Shown here in pieces: positions 23,174 to 32,614 of a DNA stretch of 64,000 nucleotides; within the stretch, counting starts at the first letter, position 1; the number at the start of each line of letters is the position of its first letter. The notes under the pieces were generated by a model that had not been told where the DNA came from, did not search any database, and worked only from the letters and a program-made list of their open reading frames with translations. This DNA comes from Chloroflexia bacterium SDU3-3 (GTDB lineage Bacteria > Chloroflexota > Chloroflexia > Chloroflexales > Roseiflexaceae), in NCBI GenBank assembly GCA_009268125.1, contig WBOU01000010.1:1-64000 (forward strand). Direction: 5' to 3'. The position numbers and the translations under genes are program-made.

Positions 23174-25105
23174 TTGCACGCACAGACCCGAACCCAGCCC
23201 GGCCCGGCGCGCGGCCCCGGCAGGCCCGCCCCCGACCCGGCCACGCGCGGCGCGCTCACCCGCGCCCTAGCCTACCTGCGCCTACAGATGGGCAGCGCCG
23301 CTACCGCCCTGGTGGCCCTGCTGATCGCCACCGTGGCCCAGATGGCCGTGCCCCAGCTGGTGCAGAACATGATCAACGCGGTGACGACCAGCGCCACCGC
23401 GCACGAGATCCTCACCACCGTGCCGCCCGAGCAGCAGGCCGCAGCGGCCCAGCGCGCGGGCACCACGCTGGAGGCCGTGCAGCACGCCTCCGCCACCGCC
23501 GAGCAGGCGCTCACATCCGCCGCGCTGATCATCCTGGCCTTCGCGGTGATGCGCGGCATCTTCTCCTTCCTGCAGGCGTATATGACCGAGAAGACCTCGC
23601 AGGGCATCGCCTTCGACCTGCGCAACGCCATCTTCGCCAAGATCCAGCGGCTCTCGTTCAGCTACTACGACCAGAACCAGACCGGCCAGCTGATGATCCG
23701 CGCCACCGACGACGTCGAGAAGGTGCGCCAGTTTATGTCGCAGGGCCTGCTGCTCAGCATCCAGTCGCTGCTGCTGCTGGTCGGCACGCTGGTCATCCTG
23801 TTCGCCACCAACTGGCAGCTGGCGCTGTGGGTGCTGCCGCTGCTGCCGCTGGCCATCGGCCTGTTCATGGGCTTCGGCATCCTCACCAGGCCGCTGTTCG
23901 GCGAGATCCAGCGCAGGCTCTCCAAGCTCAACACCATCCTCCAGGAGAATCTGGCGGGCATCAAGGTGGTCAAGGCCTTCACCCGCGAGCCGCACGAGAC
24001 CACGCGCTTCAACGCCGCCGCGCTGAGCGTGATGGAGCAGCAGCTGAAGGTCGGGCGCACCTTCGCCACACTCTTCCCGTTGATCTTCCTGATCTCGCAG
24101 CTGGGCCAGGCGCTCATCCTCTACTTCGGCGGCAGCCAGATCCTGGGCGGCACGCTGCAGCTGGGCGAGTACCAGAAGTTCAGCCTCTACCTGATCTACA
24201 TCTTCTTCCCGCTGGGCCAGCTGGGCATGATCATCTCGCTGATGTCGCAGGCCAGCGCCTCGGCGGCCCGCATCTTCGAGATCCTGGATGCCAAGAGCGA
24301 GATCGCCAACAAGCCCGACGCCGCCGAGCTGCCCGCGATCAGCGGCACCGTGGAATTTCGCGATGTGACCTTCCGCTACCTGGGCAACCAGCAGCCGGTG
24401 CTGAAAAACGTGAGCTTCACGGCCCGGCCAGGGCAGACCATCGCGCTGCTGGGCGCGACCGGCAGCGGCAAGACCTCGATCATCAACCTCATCCCGCGCT
24501 TCTACGATGTGGCCGAGGGCGCGGTGCTGATCGACGGCCACGACGTGCGCGACGTGACCATCGACAGCCTGCGCAGCCAGATCGGCATCGTGCTGCAGGA
24601 GACCAACCTGTTCTCGGGCAGCATCCGCGACAACATCGCCTTCGGGCGGCCCGAGGCCAGCCAGCAGGATGTGGAGGCGGCGGCCCGCGCGGCCTCGGCC
24701 CACGACTTCATTATGTCGTTCCCGCAGGGCTACGACACGCCGGTGGGCGAGCGCGGTACCACGCTCTCGGGCGGGCAGAAGCAGCGCATCGCTATCGCCC
24801 GCGCCCTGCTGCTCAACCCGCGCCTGCTCATCCTCGACGACTCGACATCCAGCGTCGACCTGGCCACCGAGGCCCACATCCAGCACGCGCTGGACAACCT
24901 GATGCACGGGCGCACCAGCTTCGTGATCGCCCAGCGCATCAGCACCGTGCTGAACGCCGACGTGATCCTGGTGCTTGAGAAGGGCGAGATCGTGGCCAGC
25001 GGCCAGCACGAGGATCTGATGGAGAGCAGCCCGATCTACGCCGAGATCTACACATCGCAGCTGGTGGGTGACGCCGAGGCGGTGGAGAGCGGCCAGGCCG
25101 CATAG
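23174..25105 (+). CDS. ABC exporter half-transporter with degenerate ATP site
   Basis: A 643-residue type IV ABC exporter subunit: six membrane helices to about residue 345, then the nucleotide-binding domain. Walker A is GATGSGKTS and the signature is LSGGQ, but the Walker B ends LLILDDSTSSVD (Asp in place of the catalytic Glu) and the H-loop reads IAQRIST (Gln for His). This is the pattern of the catalytically impaired half of heterodimeric exporters such as TM287/288 and BmrCD, so it pairs with the next gene. An extra Gln/Ala-rich loop sits between helices 1 and 2 (PPEQQAAAAQRAG). The start is TTG 23174, decided by AAAGGAG six bases upstream; GTG 23138 has none. Confidence 0.92.
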   Translation: MHAQTRTQPGPARGPGRPAPDPATRGALTRALAYLRLQMGSAATALVALLIATVAQMAVPQLVQNMINAVTTSATAHEILTTVPPEQQAAAAQRAGTTLEAVQHASATAEQALTSAALIILAFAVMRGIFSFLQAYMTEKTSQGIAFDLRNAIFAKIQRLSFSYYDQNQTGQLMIRATDDVEKVRQFMSQGLLLSIQSLLLLVGTLVILFATNWQLALWVLPLLPLAIGLFMGFGILTRPLFGEIQRRLSKLNTILQENLAGIKVVKAFTREPHETTRFNAAALSVMEQQLKVGRTFATLFPLIFLISQLGQALILYFGGSQILGGTLQLGEYQKFSLYLIYIFFPLGQLGMIISLMSQASASAARIFEILDAKSEIANKPDAAELPAISGTVEFRDVTFRYLGNQQPVLKNVSFTARPGQTIALLGATGSGKTSIINLIPRFYDVAEGAVLIDGHDVRDVTIDSLRSQIGIVLQETNLFSGSIRDNIAFGRPEASQQDVEAAARAASAHDFIMSFPQGYDTPVGERGTTLSGGQKQRIAIARALLLNPRLLILDDSTSSVDLATEAHIQHALDNLMHGRTSFVIAQRISTVLNADVILVLEKGEIVASGQHEDLMESSPIYAEIYTSQLVGDAEAVESGQAA

Positions 25106-25120
25106 CAAGGAGCCAAACCT

Positions 25121-27022
25121 ATGATGGGACACCCCGGCGGCCCGCGCCACCTGCTGGAGCGCGAGGTCCAGAAGCCGATAGACACCGGCACCACCCTGCG
25201 CCGCTTCTGGCAATACCTAGGCCGCTACTGGTACGGCGTGGTGCTGGCGATCACCTGCGTAGCCCTGAACACATGGGTGCAGGTGGCCACACCCGACCTG
25301 CTGGCCCAGGCCGTGGACTGCTACCTCTACCCCGAGCCGCAGAGCTGCTGGTACACCACCGTGAGCGCCAGCGCCACCCTCGATCAGAAGCTGGCCGGGC
25401 TGGGCGGCCTGGTGCTGCTGCTGGTGGGCATCTACATCGCGGGCGCGCTGCTGGGCGGCGTGGCCTTCTACACCATGAACTGGACCGGCCAGCACGCCCT
25501 GGTGGACATCCGCAAGGATCTATTCGCCCAGATCCACCGCCTCTCGCTGGGCTACTACTCGCGCAACGAGGCGGGCAATATCATGAGCCGGATCACATCC
25601 GACACCGACACCATCCAGCAGGTCATGGGCTTCGCGCTGATGAACGTGCTCTCCGGCGCGGTGCTGATCGTGTGGATCAGCTTCAAGATGATGAGCGACA
25701 ACCTGCCCTACGCCCTGCTGAGCCTGAGCATGGTGCCGCTGATGGCCGTGGCCACCTGGTTCTTCTCCTCGCAGGCGCGCAAGGCCTACCGCGCCAGCCG
25801 CCAGGAGATGGGCAACGTGAACGCGGGCCTGCAGGAGAGCATCGCCGGGGCGCGCGAGGTGCAGGCCTTCAACCGCGAGGACGAGAGCATCGACCAGTTC
25901 CGGCGCACCAACGCGGCCAACCGCGACGCCAACGTGCGCGCGGCCAGCTACACCAGCGCGCTCAACCCCGTGCTGGAGGCGCTGGGCTACCTGGCGATCG
26001 CCATCGTGGTGGTGGTGGGTGGCCTGAGCGTGATCCGTGGCCAGCCGCTGCTGGGCGGCAGCGCGATCTCGCTGGGCATGGTCTTCGCCTTCCTACAGTA
26101 CGTGCAGCGCTTCAACCAGCCCATCCAGCAGATCGCCGTGATGTGGACCACGGTGCAGAGCGCGATCGCTGGCGGCGAGCGGATCTTCGGCCTGCTGGAT
26201 GAGCAGCCCGAGGTGGCCGACAAACCCAGCGCCACTGCGCTCGCGCCCATCCAGGGCACCGTCGAGTTCCGCCACGTGTCCGCCGAGTACAAGCCGGGCG
26301 AGCCGGTGCTGCGCGACGTGAGCTTCACCGCCCAGCCTGGCCAGACCATCGCGATCGTCGGGCCGACCGGCGCGGGCAAGACCACGATCATCAACCTCAT
26401 CCCGCGCTTCTACGACGTGACTGCGGGCGCGGTGCTGATCGACGGCGCGGACGTGCGCGACGTGACCGCCGAGAGCCTGCGCGGCCAGATCGGCATCGTG
26501 CTGCAGGACAGCTTCCTGTTCTCCGACACGGTGATGGAGAACATCCGCTACGGTCGGCTGGATGCCAGCGACGACGAGGTGGTGGCCGCCGCCAAGCTGG
26601 CCTCGGCCCACGGCTTCATCGAGCGGCTGCCCGACGGCTATGCCACCGTGCTGGGCGAGCGCGGTGGCGGCCTGAGCCAGGGCCAGCGCCAGCTGATCGC
26701 CATCGCCCGCGCGGCGCTAGCCAACCCGCGCATCCTCATCCTCGATGAGGCCACATCCAGCGTGGACACGCGCACCGAGCGGGTCATCCAGCAGGCCTTC
26801 GACCGGCTGCTGCAGGGCCGCACCAGCTTCGTGATCGCCCACCGCCTCTCCACCATCCGCAACGCCGACATGGTGCTGATGGTCAAGCAGGGCCAGATCA
26901 TCGAGCGCGGCAGCCACACCGAGCTGCTGGCCCAGCGCGGGGCCTACTACGACCTGTACATGAGCCAGTTCCGCCGCGAGGAGCCAGATGCGCTGCCCGC
27001 CGAGGCGCTGGCCGCCAACTAG
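25121..27022 (+). CDS. ABC exporter half-transporter, catalytically competent half
   Basis: A 633-residue partner of the preceding subunit, 15 bases downstream with AAGGAG before ATG 25121. Six membrane helices precede the ATPase. Here Walker A (GPTGAGKTT), Walker B with Glu (ILILDEATSSVD) and the H-loop (IAHRLST) are all canonical, but the signature reads LSQGQ. In the heterodimer the good site is therefore formed by this Walker A/B with LSGGQ of the partner, and the poor site by the partner's Walker A/B with this LSQGQ. An extracytoplasmic loop between helices 1 and 2 carries two cysteines (CYLYPEPQSC). Role: export of hydrophobic compounds or lipids, likely induced through the MarR protein. 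Confidence 0.93.
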   Translation: MMGHPGGPRHLLEREVQKPIDTGTTLRRFWQYLGRYWYGVVLAITCVALNTWVQVATPDLLAQAVDCYLYPEPQSCWYTTVSASATLDQKLAGLGGLVLLLVGIYIAGALLGGVAFYTMNWTGQHALVDIRKDLFAQIHRLSLGYYSRNEAGNIMSRITSDTDTIQQVMGFALMNVLSGAVLIVWISFKMMSDNLPYALLSLSMVPLMAVATWFFSSQARKAYRASRQEMGNVNAGLQESIAGAREVQAFNREDESIDQFRRTNAANRDANVRAASYTSALNPVLEALGYLAIAIVVVVGGLSVIRGQPLLGGSAISLGMVFAFLQYVQRFNQPIQQIAVMWTTVQSAIAGGERIFGLLDEQPEVADKPSATALAPIQGTVEFRHVSAEYKPGEPVLRDVSFTAQPGQTIAIVGPTGAGKTTIINLIPRFYDVTAGAVLIDGADVRDVTAESLRGQIGIVLQDSFLFSDTVMENIRYGRLDASDDEVVAAAKLASAHGFIERLPDGYATVLGERGGGLSQGQRQLIAIARAALANPRILILDEATSSVDTRTERVIQQAFDRLLQGRTSFVIAHRLSTIRNADMVLMVKQGQIIERGSHTELLAQRGAYYDLYMSQFRREEPDALPAEALAAN

Positions 27023-27029
27023 CCTGATA

Positions 27030-27073
27030 CTGCGGCACACACAGCGCCCAGAGCGCTATCAGGTGTGCCGCAG
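27030..27073 (+). terminator. Long hairpin after the ABC operon
   Basis: CTGCGGCACAC pairs with GTGTGCCGCAG, with an inner AGCGC/GCGCT stem. No T run. It starts eight bases beyond the stop. Confidence 0.6.
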
Positions 27074-27169
27074 CGCCACATCAGGGCCATGAAAGCGCTG
27101 CCTCGTTCATCTGCAACCTTTTGGCTGCTACACTCGTCATTAAGGCTAGATACAACGAGGAGGCACACC

Positions 27170-27568
27170 ATGGTTCTTGGCAACATGTTCTTGATCGCGG
27201 CCCTGATCGCCGCCACATGCGCCATCGCCTTTATGCTGATGCGCAAACCATCCGACTCGGGCCTGAACAGCGGCATCGGCGCGCGCTTCGGGGCGCTCTT
27301 CGCAGGCTTCTACCTGCTGCTCGGCACGGCGCTGATGCTGATCGGGCTGCTGGCTGGCGGGGGCCTCTCTTCCAATATGCTGATGCTGCTGGGCATCCCG
27401 TGGACTTCGCTCGGCGCGCTGCTGGCTAGCGACGGCCTGCAGGCCAGCGCCAACGCCTGGCAGCCCGAGATGCTGGCGCTGGGCGTGGTGGGCGTGATGA
27501 TCAACACCAGCATCCTCTACCGGCTGGGCCAGCGCATCGCGCTCTCGCTCCGCGAGCCGCAGCTCTAG
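27170..27568 (+). CDS. Small four-helix membrane protein, unknown
   Basis: A 132-residue protein with about four hydrophobic helices: LGNMFLIAALIAATCAIAFM near the start, FAGFYLLLGTALMLIGLLAG, a third around residues 65-85, and the C-terminal LGVVGVMINTSILYRLG. No charged motif or known domain is recognised. ATG 27170 has a strong GAGGAGG seven bases upstream, and a perfect terminator lies 17 bases beyond the stop, so this is a genuine single gene. It could belong functionally with the exporter operon upstream, but its own signals argue for separate expression. Confidence 0.75.
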   Translation: MVLGNMFLIAALIAATCAIAFMLMRKPSDSGLNSGIGARFGALFAGFYLLLGTALMLIGLLAGGGLSSNMLMLLGIPWTSLGALLASDGLQASANAWQPEMLALGVVGVMINTSILYRLGQRIALSLREPQL

Positions 27569-27585
27569 CCTCGCCACCCAGGCGC

Positions 27586-27620
27586 GGCGGGCGTGGAACA
27601 ATCCACGCCCGCCTTTTTTT
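27586..27620 (+). terminator. Strong rho-independent terminator
   Basis: Perfect 12-base-pair stem (GGCGGGCGTGGA / TCCACGCCCGCC), four-base loop, seven T residues. Confidence 0.95.
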
Positions 27621-27683
27621 GCTCAGCGAGAAATACGAACAACGGCGGATTGCAGCCCATCCAGCGCTCATCTATCATTCAGG

Positions 27684-27697
27684 TGAAAGCGCTATCA
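27684..27697. promoter_or_regulatory. LacI-type operator candidate O1
   Basis: TGAAAGCGCTATCA, a near-palindrome with central GCGC, close to the LacI/GalR-family consensus TGAAANCGNTTNCA. Ninety bases upstream of the similar O2. Confidence 0.5.
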
Positions 27698-27736
27698 GGG
27701 CTACGCGAGACCATAGGCAGCGCCACAGTGCAGATT

Positions 27737-27765
27737 TTGCACACAATCGCAAACTATGGTACCGT
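27737..27765 (+). promoter_or_regulatory. Probable promoter of the oxidoreductase gene
   Basis: TTGCAC at 27737-27742, 17 bases, TACCGT at 27760-27765; O2 begins nine bases downstream, over the probable start of transcription. Confidence 0.5.
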
Positions 27766-27773
27766 GTCTCTAG

Positions 27774-27787
27774 TGAAACCGCTCTCA
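27774..27787. promoter_or_regulatory. LacI-type operator candidate O2
   Basis: TGAAACCGCTCTCA, related to O1 and placed where a repressor would block the promoter at 27737. O1 and O2 could be looped together. No LacI-family gene is in the window. Confidence 0.5.
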
Positions 27788-27943
27788 GGAGCACTACCAG
27801 CGACGAAGCTTGTGCGATGATGCAGCCAGAACAACCGCCACACACCCGCCCCGCAGCGCCCATCGCCCCGCTGCCGATCGCGCTGGCCATGCCCGCCACA
27901 GCCGCAACCAGCCACAACATACCAACCCACAAAAGGAACCGCT

Positions 27944-29038
27944 ATGAAGCAGACAAACGTCGGGATCATCGGCACAGGAAACATCAGCGGCATCTACCTT
28001 GAGTCGCCGCAGAAGTTCCCCAACATCACCATCCGCGCCTGCGCCGACATCGACCTGGCCCGCGCCCAGGCCCAGGCCGAAAAGTACGGCGTGCCCAAGG
28101 CCTGCTCGGTCGAAGATCTGCTGGCCGACCCCGAGATCGACATCGTGATCAACCTGACCATCCCCGCCGCCCACGGCTCGGTGGCCATCCAGGCGATCGA
28201 GTCGGGCAAGCACGTGTACAACGAGAAGCCCCTGGCGATCGAGCGCGACGAGGCCAAGCGCATGCTGGGCCTGGCCGCCCAGAAAGGCCTGCGCGTGGGC
28301 TGCGCGCCCGACACCTTCCTGGGCGCGGGCCTGCAGACATGCCGCAAGCTGATCGACGACGGCGCGATCGGCGAGCCGGTGGGCGCGACCGCGTTCATGA
28401 TGTCGCGCGGCCCCGAGCGCTGGCACCCCAACCCCGACTTCTTCTACCAGCCCGGCGCTGGCCCGATGTTCGACATGGGGCCGTACTACCTCACCGCCCT
28501 GGTCTCGCTGCTGGGGCCGGTGCGCCGCGTCACCGGCGCGACCCGCGTCACCTGGGCCGAGCGCATGATCACCAGCCAGCCGCTGAACGGCACCATGATG
28601 AAGGTCAACACCCCCACCTACATCGCGGGCCTGCTCGACTTCGCCAGCGGCCCGGTGGGCACGATCATCACGGTGTTCGACGTGTACGCCAGCCGCCTGC
28701 CGCGCATCGAGATCTACGGCAGCACCGGCACCCTGAGCGTGCCCGACCCCAACACCTTCGGCGGGCCGGTGCAGCTGTGGACCAACGAGACCAACGAGTG
28801 GCGCGATGTGGAGCTGACCCACGGCTACGCCGAGAACAGCCGTGGCATCGGCGTGGCCGACATGGCCGAGGCCATCCACACCGGGCGCACGCACCGCGCC
28901 AGCGGCGAGCTGGCCTACCACGTGCTCGACCTGATGCACTCGTTCCACGACGCATCGAACCAAGAGCAGCACATCCAGATGCAGAGCACCTGCGCCCGCC
29001 CCGAGGCGCTGCCCGCAGGCTGGGTGCCGCAGGCCTAG
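27944..29038 (+). CDS. Gfo/Idh/MocA-family NAD(P)-dependent oxidoreductase
   Basis: A 364-residue dehydrogenase, probably acting on a sugar or sugar acid. The N-terminal Rossmann fold has [10 protein letters not shown] (about 8-17), the conserved EKPLA with its catalytic-region Lys lies near residue 95, and the C-terminal GFO_IDH_MocA alpha/beta domain follows with [19 protein letters not shown] carrying the substrate-binding Asp. The DMG-xY-H pattern has Tyr where many relatives have His. ATG 27944 has AAAAGGAA at good distance. It ends in a bidirectional terminator shared with the alpha-galactosidase, and its LacI-type operators suggest control by a sugar repressor. Confidence 0.92.
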   Translation: MKQTNVGIIGTGNISGIYLESPQKFPNITIRACADIDLARAQAQAEKYGVPKACSVEDLLADPEIDIVINLTIPAAHGSVAIQAIESGKHVYNEKPLAIERDEAKRMLGLAAQKGLRVGCAPDTFLGAGLQTCRKLIDDGAIGEPVGATAFMMSRGPERWHPNPDFFYQPGAGPMFDMGPYYLTALVSLLGPVRRVTGATRVTWAERMITSQPLNGTMMKVNTPTYIAGLLDFASGPVGTIITVFDVYASRLPRIEIYGSTGTLSVPDPNTFGGPVQLWTNETNEWRDVELTHGYAENSRGIGVADMAEAIHTGRTHRASGELAYHVLDLMHSFHDASNQEQHIQMQSTCARPEALPAGWVPQA

Positions 29039-29048
29039 CCGCTTTTTG

Positions 29049-29093
29049 CACAAAACGCCCTGGGCCACCACAATGGCCCAGGGCGTTTTTGTG
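29049..29093. terminator. Bidirectional terminator
   Basis: AACGCCCTGGGCCA pairs with TGGCCCAGGGCGTT, flanked by A residues on the left and TTTTT on the right, between two convergent genes. Confidence 0.95.
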
Positions 29094-29144
29094 TACCGAA
29101 TGTACGCAGCGTATCACAGATCGCGTAGAGCGAGCGGGCTGGAA

Positions 29145-31229
29145 CTACGCCTCCACCCGCACGATCTTCAGCATCACGCTGGAGAAGTCGCCGGGCAGCT
29201 CGACGCGCAGGCCCGCCTGCATCCAGGCCGCGCCCGATCGCACCCCGTGGCCCTCCACCTCGTAGCGCTCGGTCGGGTCGAGGCCGCGCAGGTAGAGCGG
29301 CGGCAGCTCGGCGGGGCGGGCGATGTGGGTGCGGAAGGCGAACAGCACGCCCTCGGCCCGATCCTTCGACACATACTGCACCGCCGAGAACGGCTCGGCG
29401 TGCGGCGAGCGTAGCCGGTACATGTCGCCCAGCTGGATGACATGCCGCACCTGCTTGTAGGCCGCGATCAGGCGCGTGGCCTCGGCCCGCTCCGCGTCAT
29501 CCCAGTGCAGCAGGTGGCCGCCCACACCCAGCGAGCCGCACATGCTCACGTGGAAGCGGAACTCCAGCGGCAGTCTGCCACGGTCGGCGTCTGTCACCCA
29601 GGCCTCCATGGTGATGGCCGGGAACAGCTGCGAGAAGCCCTCCTGGATGGGCAGGCGCGGCGCGGCGGCGGTGTTGTCGCTCACCCAGATCTGGTCGGCC
29701 AGCCGCAGGATGGCCAGGTCGGCGCGCCCGCCGCCGCCCGAGCAGCTCTGCCACACCACGTGGGGGTGGCGGGCGCGCAGCGTGCCCCACACGTGGTAGA
29801 GGCCCTGCACATAGCGCACCCACAGCTCGCGCTGCTCGCCCTCATAGGCGGGCCAGCCTGGCTCGCTCACATTGCGGTTCATATCCCACTTGATAAAGCG
29901 GATGTCGTTCTCGCTCAGCAGCGTATCGAGCAGCCCGATCAGGTGGTCCTGCACCTCGGCCAGAGCCAGGTTGAGGATGAGCTGGCCGCGCGCCTCGGTG
30001 CGCTCGCGGGTGGGGAAGTGGATGACCCACTCGGGGTGGGCGCGGTAGAGGTCGCTGTTGGGGTTCACCATCTCCGGCTCGACCCACAGGCCGAACTCCA
30101 TGCCCAGCTCCTTCACGCGGTCGATCAGCGGGGTCAGACCGTCGGGGAACTTGGCCGGGTCGGGCCACCAGTCGCCCAGGCCCGCGTTGTCGCTGGAGCG
30201 ACCGGGGAACCAGCCGTCATCCATCACAAACAGCTCGACGCCCAGCGCGGCGGCATGCTCGGCCAGGGCCATCTGCGAGGGCGCATCCACGTTGAAGAAG
30301 GTCGCCTCCCACGAGTTGTACAGCACCTTGTGCAGCTCCGCGCCATGCGGCAGCACCTGTGCCCGCACGAAGTCGTGGAACATGCGGCTGGCCGCGCCGA
30401 AGCCGTGGGCGGTGTAGCCCGCCAGGCTGGCTGGCGTGGTGAAGCTCGCGCCAGCGCCCAGCTGCCACGCGAAGTCCCAGTCGTTCAGGCCGATGCTCAC
30501 GCGGGTCGAGCCGAAGTCGGTCACCTCGGCCAACATCTTCCAGTTGCCGCTCCAGGCCAGCGCGCCAAACCATACCTCGCCCGTATCCTCATCCGCCGCG
30601 CCACGGTCGAGCGCGAACCACGGGTTGCTATGGTGGCTGGTAGTCAGGCGGCGGCTCTCCAGCAGCTTTACACCGCGCACCAGCGGCTCGCGCCGCAGCT
30701 GGAACTCATCGGCCCAGCGCCCAGTGAGGTACGAGAGGCGGTAGTCGCCACCCCAGGGCACGTGCCACTGCGCGCTCAGCGCCCGCTCGATCGTGATCGG
30801 CTGCTCGCCCTCGTTGGTCAGCACGGCGTAGCGCTCGATTAGGTCGCTGCCGGGGTGCAGGCGGTAGTAGAGCGAGACCTTGAGCGGGTAGGCGGTGTCG
30901 CGCAGGTGGATGGCCAGCGTCTCGCCGCTGACCTCGGCCCCGGCGAAAGCCAGCACGGTGTCGCGCACGCCATCGGCGAAGCGCACCGCCAGACACGGCT
31001 CATGGTACTTGGTGCCTCCATAGGCCGGGTACTCGTGCAGCACCCGCTGGGCCGTACTATTGAACGACGTCCACTCGGGCGGCTCGACCGGCGCGGGGTA
31101 GTCCTCGGGGTAGGGCAGGCGCGCGCCCCAGTAGCGCTGGGCCAGCAGGCCGTGGGAAGTGAGACCAAACGCGTAGGCAGTGTTCTGGGTCTCAAGCACC
31201 CAGCCATCGGATGTGGTGTGGATTGGCAT
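29145..31229 (-). CDS. Alpha-galactosidase, GH36
   Basis: A 694-residue GH36 enzyme that removes terminal alpha-1,6-galactose from melibiose, raffinose and galactomannan. An N-terminal beta-sandwich (about 1-310) precedes the TIM barrel. The nucleophile is Asp449 in FIKWDMNR and the acid/base Asp518 in WVSDNTAA; CSGGGGRAD (496-504) and VMDDGWFPGRSSDNAGLGDW (336-355) complete the active site. A C-terminal beta domain follows. There is no signal peptide, so it acts inside the cell on imported oligosaccharide, which fits the MFS carrier encoded 63 bases upstream on the same strand. ATG 31229 has a modest AAGAGA site. Acting on aryl or glycolipid galactosides is possible. Confidence 0.95.
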   Translation of the reverse strand: MPIHTTSDGWVLETQNTAYAFGLTSHGLLAQRYWGARLPYPEDYPAPVEPPEWTSFNSTAQRVLHEYPAYGGTKYHEPCLAVRFADGVRDTVLAFAGAEVSGETLAIHLRDTAYPLKVSLYYRLHPGSDLIERYAVLTNEGEQPITIERALSAQWHVPWGGDYRLSYLTGRWADEFQLRREPLVRGVKLLESRRLTTSHHSNPWFALDRGAADEDTGEVWFGALAWSGNWKMLAEVTDFGSTRVSIGLNDWDFAWQLGAGASFTTPASLAGYTAHGFGAASRMFHDFVRAQVLPHGAELHKVLYNSWEATFFNVDAPSQMALAEHAAALGVELFVMDDGWFPGRSSDNAGLGDWWPDPAKFPDGLTPLIDRVKELGMEFGLWVEPEMVNPNSDLYRAHPEWVIHFPTRERTEARGQLILNLALAEVQDHLIGLLDTLLSENDIRFIKWDMNRNVSEPGWPAYEGEQRELWVRYVQGLYHVWGTLRARHPHVVWQSCSGGGGRADLAILRLADQIWVSDNTAAAPRLPIQEGFSQLFPAITMEAWVTDADRGRLPLEFRFHVSMCGSLGVGGHLLHWDDAERAEATRLIAAYKQVRHVIQLGDMYRLRSPHAEPFSAVQYVSKDRAEGVLFAFRTHIARPAELPPLYLRGLDPTERYEVEGHGVRSGAAWMQAGLRVELPGDFSSVMLKIVRVEA

Positions 31230-31292
31230 AGAAATCTCTTATGTCAGATTGCGCACGGTCGCGCCAAAGAAAAAGCATGCGTACGGGCGCGG

Positions 31293-32555
31293 CTAGTCAT
31301 TCAGCTCGGCCACATGCGGCACGCGCACCCACAGCTGCAGCGCCAGCATGCCCGCCACGCCGATCACAGTCAGCACGCCGAACAGCAGCTCGTAGCCCGC
31401 CACGGCGGCCACCGCCCCGGCCAGCAGCGGCCCCAGCGCGGCGGCGGGGGCCAGCGCCGTGTTGGCCACGCCAATGTAGGTCGGGCGCAGCGCGGGCGTG
31501 CTGAACGAGAAGATCAGCGTGAAGCCCGAGAGCGTGTAGCCCGCCTGGGCCGCGCCCATCAGCGCGAAGATCAGGTAGTACCACGAGGCGTCGGGGGCAA
31601 CCACCGCCAGCACCAGCGTGACCATACCCAGCAGCGTGGAGAGCACCAGCACCTGCTTGTGGCCCCAGCGGTCGGCCAGCGCGCCCATCAGCACGTGGGC
31701 CACCGCCTGCGCCCCGATCAGCACGCCCGTGATCACGCCGATCTCGGCGTCGGCCACCTGGAAGCGGGCCAGCAGCGCGGCGGTCAGGAAGTTGTGCCCC
31801 ACGAAGCCCAGCGCGATCGCCGCGCGGCAGAACAGGTAGCGCCGGAACGCCGCATCGCGCCGCAGCAGCGGCATGATCCCACCCATAAACTCGCGCCAGG
31901 GCGTGCGCGGCTGGGCATCCTGCGGCGGCTCCACCGACAGCGCCAGGCAGCCGTAGGAGATAGCCTGGCCCACAAAGCACAGCAGCGCCAGCACGCCCAC
32001 GCTCTGTGGGAAGGGCATGTCGCGCAGCAGCGTGGTGGCCACCCACGCGCTGGCCACGCCAAAGATGCCACCGACGCCATTCTGCATGCCAAAGAAGATC
32101 CCCCAGCGGCGCTTGGGGATGATCCGGGCCACAAAATCTTGCCACGCGGTCGAGGTGAAGCCCGATCCGAAGGCGTAGACCGTAAAGAGTATAAAGAAGA
32201 GGACAAGGATCGTCGGGTGGGGGAGATCCGGCGCAGAAAGCAGCAGGATGCCGAGGATGAGGAAGACAACGCGCTCGAAGATCGTGGCGAACAGAATATA
32301 CGGCTTACGCCGCGCCATGCTCGCGACCACCGGGGCCATGAACAGGCTCGGCATCAGCCAGCCAATGTAGTAGATCGTGGGCAGCAGGCCCTGCACCAGC
32401 GCATTGCCGCCCAGCTTCTCCACAAACAGCGGCATCACCGTGAGCCGCGAGATCATGCTGATCCCAAAGATATAGGAGACCCCATCTCCCACATTCACCC
32501 AGAAGTTGCGCGCCGCGTGCCGTCTCAGCACGGCATCGGCGTGTTCTGTCGCCAT
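31293..32555 (-). CDS. MFS transporter
   Basis: A 420-residue carrier with about twelve membrane helices in two halves joined by a loop near residue 200 (EPPQDAQPRTPW). The N-terminal soluble stretch ends RNFWVNVGDG, and a polar segment after helix 2 (ASMARRKPY) matches the MFS loop 2-3 basic motif; the second-half counterpart is GALADRWGHKQ. The substrate cannot be read directly, but position just before the alpha-galactosidase on the same strand suggests import of galactosides. The frame is open upstream through the RNase Z gene region, but ATG 32555 has AGGGGG near and gives a normal MFS N-terminus. No internal signal for separate transcription of the galactosidase is seen. Confidence 0.9.
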   Translation of the reverse strand: MATEHADAVLRRHAARNFWVNVGDGVSYIFGISMISRLTVMPLFVEKLGGNALVQGLLPTIYYIGWLMPSLFMAPVVASMARRKPYILFATIFERVVFLILGILLLSAPDLPHPTILVLFFILFTVYAFGSGFTSTAWQDFVARIIPKRRWGIFFGMQNGVGGIFGVASAWVATTLLRDMPFPQSVGVLALLCFVGQAISYGCLALSVEPPQDAQPRTPWREFMGGIMPLLRRDAAFRRYLFCRAAIALGFVGHNFLTAALLARFQVADAEIGVITGVLIGAQAVAHVLMGALADRWGHKQVLVLSTLLGMVTLVLAVVAPDASWYYLIFALMGAAQAGYTLSGFTLIFSFSTPALRPTYIGVANTALAPAAALGPLLAGAVAAVAGYELLFGVLTVIGVAGMLALQLWVRVPHVAELND

Positions 32556-32614
32556 GGAGGCCCCCTGTGCTCGCTTCCGCCCTCGCCCCATCATACCACG
32601 GCTGCGCCTGCGGG

